The notes under the pieces were generated by a model. It had not been told where the DNA came from. It searched no databases and saw only the letters and a program-made list of their open reading frames with translations. A DNA stretch of 64,000 nt from Catenulispora sp. MAP5-51 (GTDB lineage Bacteria > Actinomycetota > Actinomycetes > Streptomycetales > Catenulisporaceae): assembly GCF_041261205.1 (NCBI RefSeq), contig NZ_JBGCCH010000007.1:62001-126000 (forward strand), written 5' to 3'. Each line of letters starts with the position of its first letter. Within the stretch, counting starts at the first letter, position 1. Below are positions 17,609 through 26,338 of the stretch, piece after piece. Both the position numbers and the translations under genes were made by a program.

Positions 17609-18861
17609 TGGCACAGCTCCTGCAACACGTCGGCGAGTGCGGTCACCCCGGCCAGGCAGTCGCGGTCGTCCGCGTGCTCGCCGGGCGCGTGGGACACGCC
17701 GGTGGGGTTGCGGACGTACAGCATCGCGGTCGGTACGGCCGCCGCCAGGATCCCGGCGTCGTGCCCCGCACCCGTCGGCAGCACGGGGACGGCGCCGAAA
17801 CTGAGACGGAGACTGCCCGCAAGACGGTTCCTCAAAACGTCGTCGAATTCCACGACCGGTGTGTGCGACTCGCGTTCGGTGCTCAGTATGGTGCCGTCCC
17901 GGCCGGCCCGCTCGTCCGCGGCCTTGATGATCTCCTCGGTCACGGCTGCCAGGATCTCATCGCCCGGGGCCCGAACGTCCAGCCAGGCGCGCACCCGCGA
18001 AGGGATGGCGTTCGTGCCGTTGGGCTCCACGACCAGGCGCCCGAAGGTCGCCACCGCCCCGCCGAGCTTGGCCTTCTTGCGGGCCGCCAGCACGGCGTTG
18101 GCGTAGGTGAGCATCGGGTCGCGCCGGTCCTCCAGCCGGGTGGTGCCGGCGTGGTTGGCCTCGCCGGCGAACTCGAAGCGCCAGCGGCTGTGCGGCCAGA
18201 TCGCCGAGGCGACCGCGACCGGCGATTCGGTGAAGGCCAGCGCCTTGCCCTGCTCGACGTGCAGCTCGACGTACGCCGCGATGCCGTCCAGGCGCTCGTC
18301 GTCGCGGCCCAGCGTCGCGGGGTCCTGGCCGGCCCGCTCCATCGCCGCGGCCATCGAGACGCCGTCCAGATCGCACAGGCCCCGCGCCTTCTCGGCGTCC
18401 AGCGCGCCGGTCATCAGCCGGGATCCGGCGCAGGCGATGCCGAACCGGGCGCCCTCCTCGTCGGAGAAGCAGGCGACCGCGAAGGGCTTAGCCGGGGTGA
18501 ATCCTCGGGCGCGCAGTACGTCGACGGCCGCGAACGACGACACGACGCCGAGCGGTCCGTCGAACGCGCCGCCGTCGGGCACCGAGTCCAGGTGCGACCC
18601 GGTGACGATGGCGCCGGGGCCCTTGGGCCCCCACCACGCCCACAGGTTGCCGTTGCGGTCGGTCTCCACGTCCAGGCCGCGCGCGGCGGCCTCGGAGCGG
18701 AACCATTCGCGGCACGCCAGATCCGCGGTGTTCCAAGCGAATCGGCGGTAGCCGCCGGTGTCGGAGTTCAGGCCGAGGGGCAGAAGCGAGTGCCACATTT
18801 CGTTGTAGCCGCTCGCTTCTGCTTCATCCACAGCCCTGTGGACAGTTTTTTCCACAGCCAC
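17605..18861 (-). CDS. M20-family amidohydrolase (allantoate/carbamoylase-like) in the hut operon, candidate N-formylglutamate deformylase
   Basis: 418 residues, hydantoinase/carbamoylase branch of M20. The two-metal site is visible: GSHLDSVPDGGAFDGPLGV (His, Asp), FSDEEGARFG (Glu-Glu) and ELHVEQGKAL (His). This branch includes allantoate amidohydrolase and N-carbamoyl amino acid hydrolases. Its place between hutU and hutF, coupled to both, and the absence of a recognisable hutG suggest it hydrolyses N-formylglutamate; that is inference. The GTG at 18861 lies 2 nt after the hutU stop; an ATG at 18798 is an alternative that would remove a weakly conserved head. Confidence 0.85.
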   Translation of the reverse strand: MAVEKTVHRAVDEAEASGYNEMWHSLLPLGLNSDTGGYRRFAWNTADLACREWFRSEAAARGLDVETDRNGNLWAWWGPKGPGAIVTGSHLDSVPDGGAFDGPLGVVSSFAAVDVLRARGFTPAKPFAVACFSDEEGARFGIACAGSRLMTGALDAEKARGLCDLDGVSMAAAMERAGQDPATLGRDDERLDGIAAYVELHVEQGKALAFTESPVAVASAIWPHSRWRFEFAGEANHAGTTRLEDRRDPMLTYANAVLAARKKAKLGGAVATFGRLVVEPNGTNAIPSRVRAWLDVRAPGDEILAAVTEEIIKAADERAGRDGTILSTERESHTPVVEFDDVLRNRLAGSLRLSFGAVPVLPTGAGHDAGILAAAVPTAMLYVRNPTGVSHAPGEHADDRDCLAGVTALADVLQELCQ

Positions 18862-18863
18862 TG

Positions 18864-20564
<1,701 letters not shown>

Positions 20565-20655
20565 TCCTGGACCCCTCTCATTCATGCGGGCGATCGACCG
20601 TATGATCTCATTCATTCAGACGGAGCAGGAACCCCACAAGGGAAGCAGGGTGGCA
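20565..20655. promoter_or_regulatory. Divergent hutU/hutH promoter region with a 10-nt direct repeat
   Basis: The 91-bp space between hutU and hutH holds TCTCATTCAT at 20576-20585 and again at 20606-20615, 30 bp apart (near three helical turns), on one face. The first copy covers the hutU RBS. A shared repressor site would let one protein control both arms; no hut regulator gene is adjacent. Confidence 0.45.
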
Positions 20656-22209
20656 ATGAGCCAGACAGTGGTGATCGGTGAGGCGGATCTCACTTTCGGT
20701 GACGTCGTCGCCGTGGCCCGGGGTGGCGCGCGCGTCGAACTGTCCGCGTCCGCGCTGAAGGCGTTGGCCGAGGGCCGTGCGGTGGTGGACCGGCTGGCCG
20801 CGGCCCCGACCCCGGCCTACGGCATCTCGACCGGCTTCGGCGCGCTGGCCACCCGGCACATCGACCCGGAAATGCGCGCGCAGCTCCAGCGCTCGCTGAT
20901 CCGCTCGCACGCCGCCGGCATGGGCCCGGTGGTCGAGCCCGAGGTGATCCGCGCGCTGACCCTGATGCGGCTCAAGACGCTGGCCACCGGCCACACCGGC
21001 GTGCGCCCGGTGGTCGCCGAGACCATGGCCGCGCTGCTGAACTCCGGCGTCACGCCGGCGGTCCGCGAGTTCGGCTCGCTGGGGTGCTCCGGCGACCTGG
21101 CCCCGCTGTCCCACGTCGCCCTGGTGCTGATGGGCGAGGGCGAGGTCGTCGGCGCCGACGGGGTCTCGGCCGTGGCGGCCGGGCCGGTCCTGGCCGAGCA
21201 CGGCATCGAGCCGCTGGAGCTGGCCCCCAAGGAGGGCCTGGCGCTGATCAACGGCACCGACGGCATGCTCGGCATGCTGATCATGGCCCTGGGCGACCTG
21301 ACCGAGCTGGTGAAGATCGCCGACATCTCGGCGGCGATGTCGGTCGAGGCGCTGCTGGGCACCGACAAGGTGTTCCGCCCCGAACTGCACGCCATCCGCC
21401 CGCATCCGGGCCAGGCCGCCTCGGCCGCGAACCTGGTGAAGGTGCTGCACGGTTCGGCGATCATGGAGTCGCACCGCGAGCCCAACGAGTGCACCCGGGT
21501 CCAGGACGCCTACTCGCTGCGCTGCGCCCCGCAGGTCGCCGGCGCCACCCGCGACACCATGGCGCACGCCGCGACCGTCGCCGAGCGGGAGTTGGCCTCG
21601 ATCGTCGACAACCCGGTGGTGCTGCTGGCCGACGGCCGCGTGGAGTCCAACGGCAACTTCCACGGCGCCCCGGTCGCCATGGTTCTGGACTTCCTCGCCA
21701 TCGCCGCCGCCGACCTCGGCTCCATCGCCGAGCGCCGCACCGACCGCATGCTCGACGTGGCGCGCTCGCACGGTCTGCCGCCGTTCCTGGCCGACGACCC
21801 GGGTGTCGACAGCGGCCTGATGATCGCGCAGTACACGCAGGCCGCGCTGGTCAGCGAGAACAAGCGGCTGGCCGTCCCGGCGTCGGTGGACTCCATCCCG
21901 TCCTCGGCGATGCAGGAGGACCACGTCTCCATGGGCTGGTCCGCGGCGCGCAAGCTGCGCACCGCCGTCGACAACCTGCGGCGCATCCTGGCCGTCGAAC
22001 TCGTCGCCGCCGCGCGAGCCCTGGAGCTGCGCGCGCCGCTGGAGCCGGCCCCCGGCACCGGCGCGGCTGTGCGCGCGCTGCGCGAGGCCGGCGTCGGCGG
22101 ACCGGGCCCGGACCGGTTCCTGTCGCCGGAGCTGCGGGCCGCCGAGGACGCGCTGAAGGCCGGCGCGGTGCTCGCGGCCGTCGAGGCGGCCGTGGGACCG
22201 CTGAACTGA
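20656..22209 (+). CDS. hutH: Histidine ammonia-lyase
   Basis: Deaminates L-histidine to urocanate. 517 residues from ATG 20656 (upstream GGGAAGCAGGG). Substrate loop: PAYGISTGFGALA near 53-65. The MIO cofactor triad is C144-S145-G146 in GSLGCSGDLAPLSH, i.e. Cys instead of the usual Ala at the first position, an allowed variant of the family signature. VDSIPSSAMQEDHVSMGW near the C-terminus carries the conserved Gln-Glu-Asp-His. Divergent from hutU. Confidence 0.97.
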   Translation: MSQTVVIGEADLTFGDVVAVARGGARVELSASALKALAEGRAVVDRLAAAPTPAYGISTGFGALATRHIDPEMRAQLQRSLIRSHAAGMGPVVEPEVIRALTLMRLKTLATGHTGVRPVVAETMAALLNSGVTPAVREFGSLGCSGDLAPLSHVALVLMGEGEVVGADGVSAVAAGPVLAEHGIEPLELAPKEGLALINGTDGMLGMLIMALGDLTELVKIADISAAMSVEALLGTDKVFRPELHAIRPHPGQAASAANLVKVLHGSAIMESHREPNECTRVQDAYSLRCAPQVAGATRDTMAHAATVAERELASIVDNPVVLLADGRVESNGNFHGAPVAMVLDFLAIAAADLGSIAERRTDRMLDVARSHGLPPFLADDPGVDSGLMIAQYTQAALVSENKRLAVPASVDSIPSSAMQEDHVSMGWSAARKLRTAVDNLRRILAVELVAAARALELRAPLEPAPGTGAAVRALREAGVGGPGPDRFLSPELRAAEDALKAGAVLAAVEAAVGPLN

Positions 22210-22238
22210 GGCCCTGCGGCTTGCCTCATCCCGGACCG

Positions 22239-22284
22239 GCGCGCGCCCGTGGGTTTCAATCCCGCTGGCGCGCGTCGCTTTTTT
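22239..22284 (+). terminator. Terminator after hutH
   Basis: An imperfect GC-rich stem (CGCGCGCCCGTGGG against CCCGCTGGCGCGCG) followed by CGCTTTTTTCTC, one of the better T runs in the window. It reaches the stop of the convergent gene at 22286. Confidence 0.8.
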
Positions 22285-22285
22285 C

Positions 22286-22786
22286 TCACGGATTCTCAAT
22301 ACGCTGCGTCATCGTGGTCAGAAGCTGCGCGTCGAGCGAGGGGGCGTAGTCGGTGCGGCCGGGGTTGATCACGAGCGCCGCTATCACGTTGTTCCAGTTG
22401 GTGAACAGGACATGGGACGCGCCCGACCGTCCCGAACCGGACCAGGCGAAGCTGGTCGCCGAACTCACCGTGGTGCCGGGGCGCTTCGGCCTGGACGCCG
22501 CCATCTGCGCTGCCGCGTCGGCCGGTGAGGCGAAGACATAGATGTCCTCCGCGGCGAACGCCGTGTTGTCGTGCGCGCCGAAGTCGGCCTCCCAGACGCC
22601 GTGCGTGACCTGCGTCCCCAACGAGTTGCCGCAGAGGTCGGGCAGCGGGTGCTCGACATTGACCTCTGTGACGCCCTTACTTGTCCAGCAGTAGGTCTTC
22701 GCCCCCGGGATCGGTGCCGTACCTGTGACGGTCGCACCCCGCGGCTGGTCGAGGGTGAGTTCGGGGCGGGGTGGGGCTGGCACCAC
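22286..22786 (-). CDS. Conserved-looking hypothetical protein, secreted-domain-like but without a signal peptide
   Basis: 166 residues from tandem GTG codons (22786, 22783). The content (CWTSKGVTEVNVEHPLP; GVWEADFGAHDNTAFAAED; IYVFASPADAAAQMAAS; NVIAALVINPG; LLTTMTQRI) resembles the exported PknH-type sensor domains of actinobacterial lipoproteins, with two Cys that could pair. No signal peptide, membrane helix or good RBS precedes it and the frame closes upstream, so the 5' end may be lost or the start mispredicted. Function unknown. Confidence 0.5.
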   Translation of the reverse strand: MVPAPPRPELTLDQPRGATVTGTAPIPGAKTYCWTSKGVTEVNVEHPLPDLCGNSLGTQVTHGVWEADFGAHDNTAFAAEDIYVFASPADAAAQMAASRPKRPGTTVSSATSFAWSGSGRSGASHVLFTNWNNVIAALVINPGRTDYAPSLDAQLLTTMTQRIENP

Positions 22787-22836
22787 CAGGGTTCGGGGGC
22801 GGCCGTCATGGCGCGGAAGCTCGTCGCTGGCGGATC

Positions 22837-23268
22837 ATGATTCCCATGCGGCTGAGATTCTCGGTGTGGACCAGGACCCTGATGGCGTCCCAGGAGGCCC
22901 GCCACAAGATGGCGATCTGCTTCGTCGGCTCGGCGATCGTGCTGGTCGGCTGGATGGTGTTCCTGGCCAGCACCCTGCACGGGACGGCGAAGGTGAGCCA
23001 CTGGTCGACCGTGTGGATCGGCCTGGACACCATGGAGGCGCTGGCGCTGGCCACGCTCGGGATCCTGCTGGTCCGGCACGACCACCGGGCCCGCACCGCC
23101 GCCACCGTGGCCGCGACCCTGTTCGGCATGGACGCCTGGTTCGACGTGATGCTCTCCACGGGCGGGGACGTCGCGCAGGCGCTGATCCTGGCGGTGGTGT
23201 TCGAGATACCGCTGGCGGCGGCCTGTGCCGGGATCGCGCGGCAGACCGCCCGCTGGTACGACGTCTAG
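22837..23268 (+). CDS. Small four-helix membrane protein of unknown function
   Basis: About 143 residues from ATG 22837 (a second ATG at 22846). Four hydrophobic stretches: ICFVGSAIVLVGWMVFLAS, MEALALATLGILLV, AATVAATLFGMDAWFDVML and ALILAVVFEIPLAAACAG. The second and third are separated by a RHDHRAR loop. I do not recognise a named family. Convergent with the MFS gene at 23278. Confidence 0.65.
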   Translation: MIPMRLRFSVWTRTLMASQEARHKMAICFVGSAIVLVGWMVFLASTLHGTAKVSHWSTVWIGLDTMEALALATLGILLVRHDHRARTAATVAATLFGMDAWFDVMLSTGGDVAQALILAVVFEIPLAAACAGIARQTARWYDV

Positions 23269-23277
23269 GCGGCGGTA

Positions 23278-24606
23278 TCAGGCCATTGCCGCTGCGGCTG
23301 CCGCCCCGGTCTCATCGGCCCCGGTCTCATTGGTCTCGCCGGTCTCGCCGGTCTCGCCGGTCTCGCCGGCCTCCCGCTCGCGGCGCTCGGCGGCCTCGGC
23401 CAGCGCCGCCTCGATCCGCTTGTTGCTGGTCAGCCGGGCCGCGACCACCGTCATCGCGGCCAGGATCGCGGACCCGACGATGAACGGCGCGCGCAGGCCC
23501 GCGACGTGGGCCAGCCATCCGCCGAACAGCGCGCCCACCGGGCCCGCACACAGCGCGATCAGCCGGGCGGTCGCGGCGACCCGCCCCATCAGGTGGTCCG
23601 GCACGATCGCCTGCCGCACCGCCGGGCCCAGTCCCATCGTCGCGCCCATCGCGGCGCCCAGCACGGCCTCGCCGATTCCGGCCGTCCACGCGTTCGGCGA
23701 CAGGCCGATCCCCAGCAGCGACAAGGCTTCCACGCAGGCGGTCAGTGTCAGCGTTCCGCCGGTGCCGAGCTTGCCGGCCACCCGCGGGGCCACCGCCGAC
23801 CCGCCGAGCGCGCCGATCGCGTTGGCCGTCAGGTACACGCCGTAGGCGCTGGTCCCGAGGTGCAGCGTGTCCTTCACGAACAGGACCAGCACCGCGCTCG
23901 CGCCGAGGAAGGCGAAGTTCCCCACCGCGGGCCGCAGCGACAGCCCCACCAGCAACCGATTCCCGAACAGGTACGCCGCGCCCTCCCGCGCCTCGCGCAG
24001 CAGCGAACCGCGCCCCTTCGCAGGCTTCGGCGCCGACTTCGGCAACGTCCGGATCATCAGGGAACTGAAAAGGAACGACAAGGCGTCCCCGAGGATCGGC
24101 ACGAACCGGCCCAGCCCGAACAGCAGCGAACCGGTCGGCGGCCCGACGAACCCGCCGAGCGCCTGTTGGGCCCCCTGCAAGCGCGAGTTGGCGACCTGCA
24201 GCGTGTCCAGATCGCGGTCCAGGACCTCCGGCAGGAACGCGATCGAGGCGGTGTCGAAGAAGACCTGCCCGATCCCCAGCAGGAACACGATCGCGAACAG
24301 CAGGTAGATGTCCGCCGCGCCGGCCGCGATCAACGCCGTCACCAGCACCAGCAACGAGAACCGGCACATGTCCGCGATCACCATCGTGCGGCGCCGGTCC
24401 CAGCGGTCGACCAGCGCGCCGCCGACCATGCCGAAGAACAGCCACGGCAACAGCGCGCACGCCTCCATCGCGCCGAAAAGGATCGGGTTGCGGGTCATGG
24501 TCAGCGCGAGCAGGGGCAGCGCGGCGAAGTAGACGCCGTCGCCCATCGCGGAGACCGCCGAGGCGGTCCAAATGCGGTAGAAGCGCGAGGGAAGCTTGCC
24601 GGCCAT
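23278..24606 (-). CDS. MFS efflux transporter with repetitive GET tail
   Basis: 442 residues, 12 predicted helices, MFS_3 branch: KLPSRFYRIWTASAVSAMGD at the start, VDRWDRRRTMVIADMCRFS between helices 2 and 3. The C-terminal cytoplasmic tail is Glu/Arg-rich and then repeats Gly-Glu-Thr, encoded by a tandem TCTCGCCGG array near 23333-23368. The ATG at 24606 overlaps the upstream ArsR stop by one base (TGATG), so the pair is an operon. Likely drug or metabolite export under that regulator. Confidence 0.88.
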   Translation of the reverse strand: MAGKLPSRFYRIWTASAVSAMGDGVYFAALPLLALTMTRNPILFGAMEACALLPWLFFGMVGGALVDRWDRRRTMVIADMCRFSLLVLVTALIAAGAADIYLLFAIVFLLGIGQVFFDTASIAFLPEVLDRDLDTLQVANSRLQGAQQALGGFVGPPTGSLLFGLGRFVPILGDALSFLFSSLMIRTLPKSAPKPAKGRGSLLREAREGAAYLFGNRLLVGLSLRPAVGNFAFLGASAVLVLFVKDTLHLGTSAYGVYLTANAIGALGGSAVAPRVAGKLGTGGTLTLTACVEALSLLGIGLSPNAWTAGIGEAVLGAAMGATMGLGPAVRQAIVPDHLMGRVAATARLIALCAGPVGALFGGWLAHVAGLRAPFIVGSAILAAMTVVAARLTSNKRIEAALAEAAERREREAGETGETGETGETNETGADETGAAAAAAMA

Positions 24607-25121
24607 CAGAGGTCCTTCGGTCGGTAGAAGGCGACGAACAGGTCGGCCGCCGGCTGGGCGGGGTCGGAGATCGCGGCCAGTTCGTCCACCAGCGCGCTGC
24701 ACCGCTTGCTGAACTCGTCCCACGCTTCCGGGCTGAGCCGGGCGTGCTTCAGGAACATCAGCTTCTGGTCGTTCGGCGGGGCGGCCTCGACGTCGGCCAG
24801 GGCGTGCCGCATCAGCGTCTCCGGCTGTCCGGCGCCGGTCTCCGGCAGCTCGATCGTCCGGCCGGTCATCGCGTAGTACTGCTCGGTGACGCCGCCGACC
24901 TTGCGGGTCTCCACGACCGCCACCAGCCCGGCCTTGGCCAGGATCTTCACGTGGTGGTTGGAGCTCCCCTTGGCGATGCCCAGGCGCTCGGCGATCTGGG
25001 TGATGGTCGCCGGCTTGTCGCGCAGGACGCGCAGGATCCGGTGCCGGGTGTGGCTGGCTATGGCGCGCAGCTGCTCATCGCTCTGGATGTGGATGCTGCT
25101 GTCTGGGTCGTCGGTGGTCAC
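24606..25121 (-). CDS. ArsR-family winged-helix regulator
   Basis: 171 residues. The wHTH is at 20-75: LRAIASHTRHRILRVLRDKP, then TITQIAERLGIAKGSSNHHV (recognition helix) and KILAKAGLVAVVETRKVGG (wing). The rest is helical with no metal-binding Cys cluster, so it is not a classic metal sensor. GTG start at 25121. It is translationally coupled to the MFS gene and preceded at 25130-25168 by two palindromes that are good candidates for its own operator. Confidence 0.9.
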   Translation of the reverse strand: MTTDDPDSSIHIQSDEQLRAIASHTRHRILRVLRDKPATITQIAERLGIAKGSSNHHVKILAKAGLVAVVETRKVGGVTEQYYAMTGRTIELPETGAGQPETLMRHALADVEAAPPNDQKLMFLKHARLSPEAWDEFSKRCSALVDELAAISDPAQPAADLFVAFYRPKDL

Positions 25122-25129
25122 GGGTCTAT

Positions 25130-25168
25130 GGTCAAGGACTCTTGACCGTCGGTCAAGGGTTCTTGACC
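25130..25168. promoter_or_regulatory. Duplicated palindromic operator upstream of ArsR-MFS operon
   Basis: Two 18-bp palindromes with perfect 7-bp arms: GGTCAAG-GACT-CTTGACC (25130-25147) and GGTCAAG-GGTT-CTTGACC (25151-25168). Centres are 21 bp apart, two helical turns, so two dimers would bind the same face. They lie 9 bp before the ArsR start codon, which suits autorepression. Confidence 0.8.
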
Positions 25169-25217
25169 ATCTGGTTCCGCGTAGGCGGCCGCTATGAGCG
25201 GGTTCGTTACTGAAAGA

Positions 25218-26180
25218 TCACTTGCTGACGTAGAAGCCGCGGGTCTCCGCGAGCGTCTCGTACGCTTCCAGCCGCTCCTGCGTCCGCTCCGGAGCCGCGT
25301 CGGCGAGGGCTTGGAGCAGGAGCGCGGCGAACGCCATCGGTGCGGCGTGCGAGTCGAACACCGACCGCGACCCGACTCCGACCGGCAGAAGCACGTCCGC
25401 CAAATGCGCGAACGGCACCAGGGGGACGTCCGTCACCACGGCCGTCTTGAGCCCGAGTTCGCGCGCGGTGCGCAGGACCACCACGGACTCGGCCGGGTAC
25501 CGCGGCAGCACGAAGGCGACCAACCAGGTACCGCCGGCCGCGACGGCCTGCAGCAGGGCTTCGTCCGCCGGCGAGCCCGGCGTGTCGATCACCCGGACGT
25601 CGGGATGGATACGTGCCGCTCCGTACGCGAAGTAGGAGGCGACAGGTGCGGACATCCTTAAGCCGATCACGGAGAGCGGCTCCGAGGCGGCGAGGTCGCT
25701 GCCCAGGCGGGCCAGGCGCGCCGGGTCGGCGGCGTACTTGTGGAGCGCCTCCAGGTTCGCCTGGTCGCTCTCCAGCGCGGAGTGCAGTTCGTTCCCCGCT
25801 ATGCGTTCCCCGTGTATCCCCGTCTCGGGAACACGCAGCGCGATCGGCCTAAGCGCCGCGCGCAGTTCGGGGTACCCCGAGAAGCCCAACGCCGCGGCGA
25901 ACCTGGTCACCGACGGCTGGCTCACGCCGACCCGCTCGGCCAGTTCCATGCTCGACAGGAAGGCGACCTCGGGGAGGTTCTCCAGCAGGTAGTGCGCTAT
26001 GCGGCGCTGGGCCGGGGACAGGCGTCGGCCGTCCAGCAGGGCCAGCAGCTCATCCGCAGGTGGGAGCGAGGAGGAGGTCCGGGCGGAGGGTGACACGGCC
26101 GGCGATGTAGCAGGCGTCACAGCGGACGGAGCAGCAATCTCTGCCGATGTAGTAGGAGTCACAGGCTCTGGAGCCGCCAC
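25218..26180 (-). CDS. MurR/RpiR-family transcriptional regulator
   Basis: 320 residues. A disordered Ala/Ser/Thr/Pro head of about 38 residues is followed by the HTH_6 domain (LSPAQRRIAHYLLENLPEVA; SSMELAERVGVSQPSVTRFA) and a SIS phosphosugar-binding domain (LSVIGLRMSAPVASYFA; VIDTPGSPADEALLQAV). RpiR proteins sense sugar phosphates or related ligands. GTG 26180 follows GGGAGGAGGG. It is divergent from the membrane Fe-S protein 158 bp away and may regulate it; an 8-bp palindrome CCGTACGG lies at 26278-26285 between them. Confidence 0.9.
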   Translation of the reverse strand: MAAPEPVTPTTSAEIAAPSAVTPATSPAVSPSARTSSSLPPADELLALLDGRRLSPAQRRIAHYLLENLPEVAFLSSMELAERVGVSQPSVTRFAAALGFSGYPELRAALRPIALRVPETGIHGERIAGNELHSALESDQANLEALHKYAADPARLARLGSDLAASEPLSVIGLRMSAPVASYFAYGAARIHPDVRVIDTPGSPADEALLQAVAAGGTWLVAFVLPRYPAESVVVLRTARELGLKTAVVTDVPLVPFAHLADVLLPVGVGSRSVFDSHAAPMAFAALLLQALADAAPERTQERLEAYETLAETRGFYVSK

Positions 26181-26338
26181 AGCCTTCCCTCCTCCCTATC
26201 GTGCTGCCAACATCACTTGTGGCGCGCCAGAAGTTACTCGTCAGTAGGATAATCTGGGGCCTCGACTACCGTACCCTCCGTACGGACGGTGATCGGGATG
26301 TGTCCGTCGATACGCACGCGTAGGAGGAGACCGAGGCT

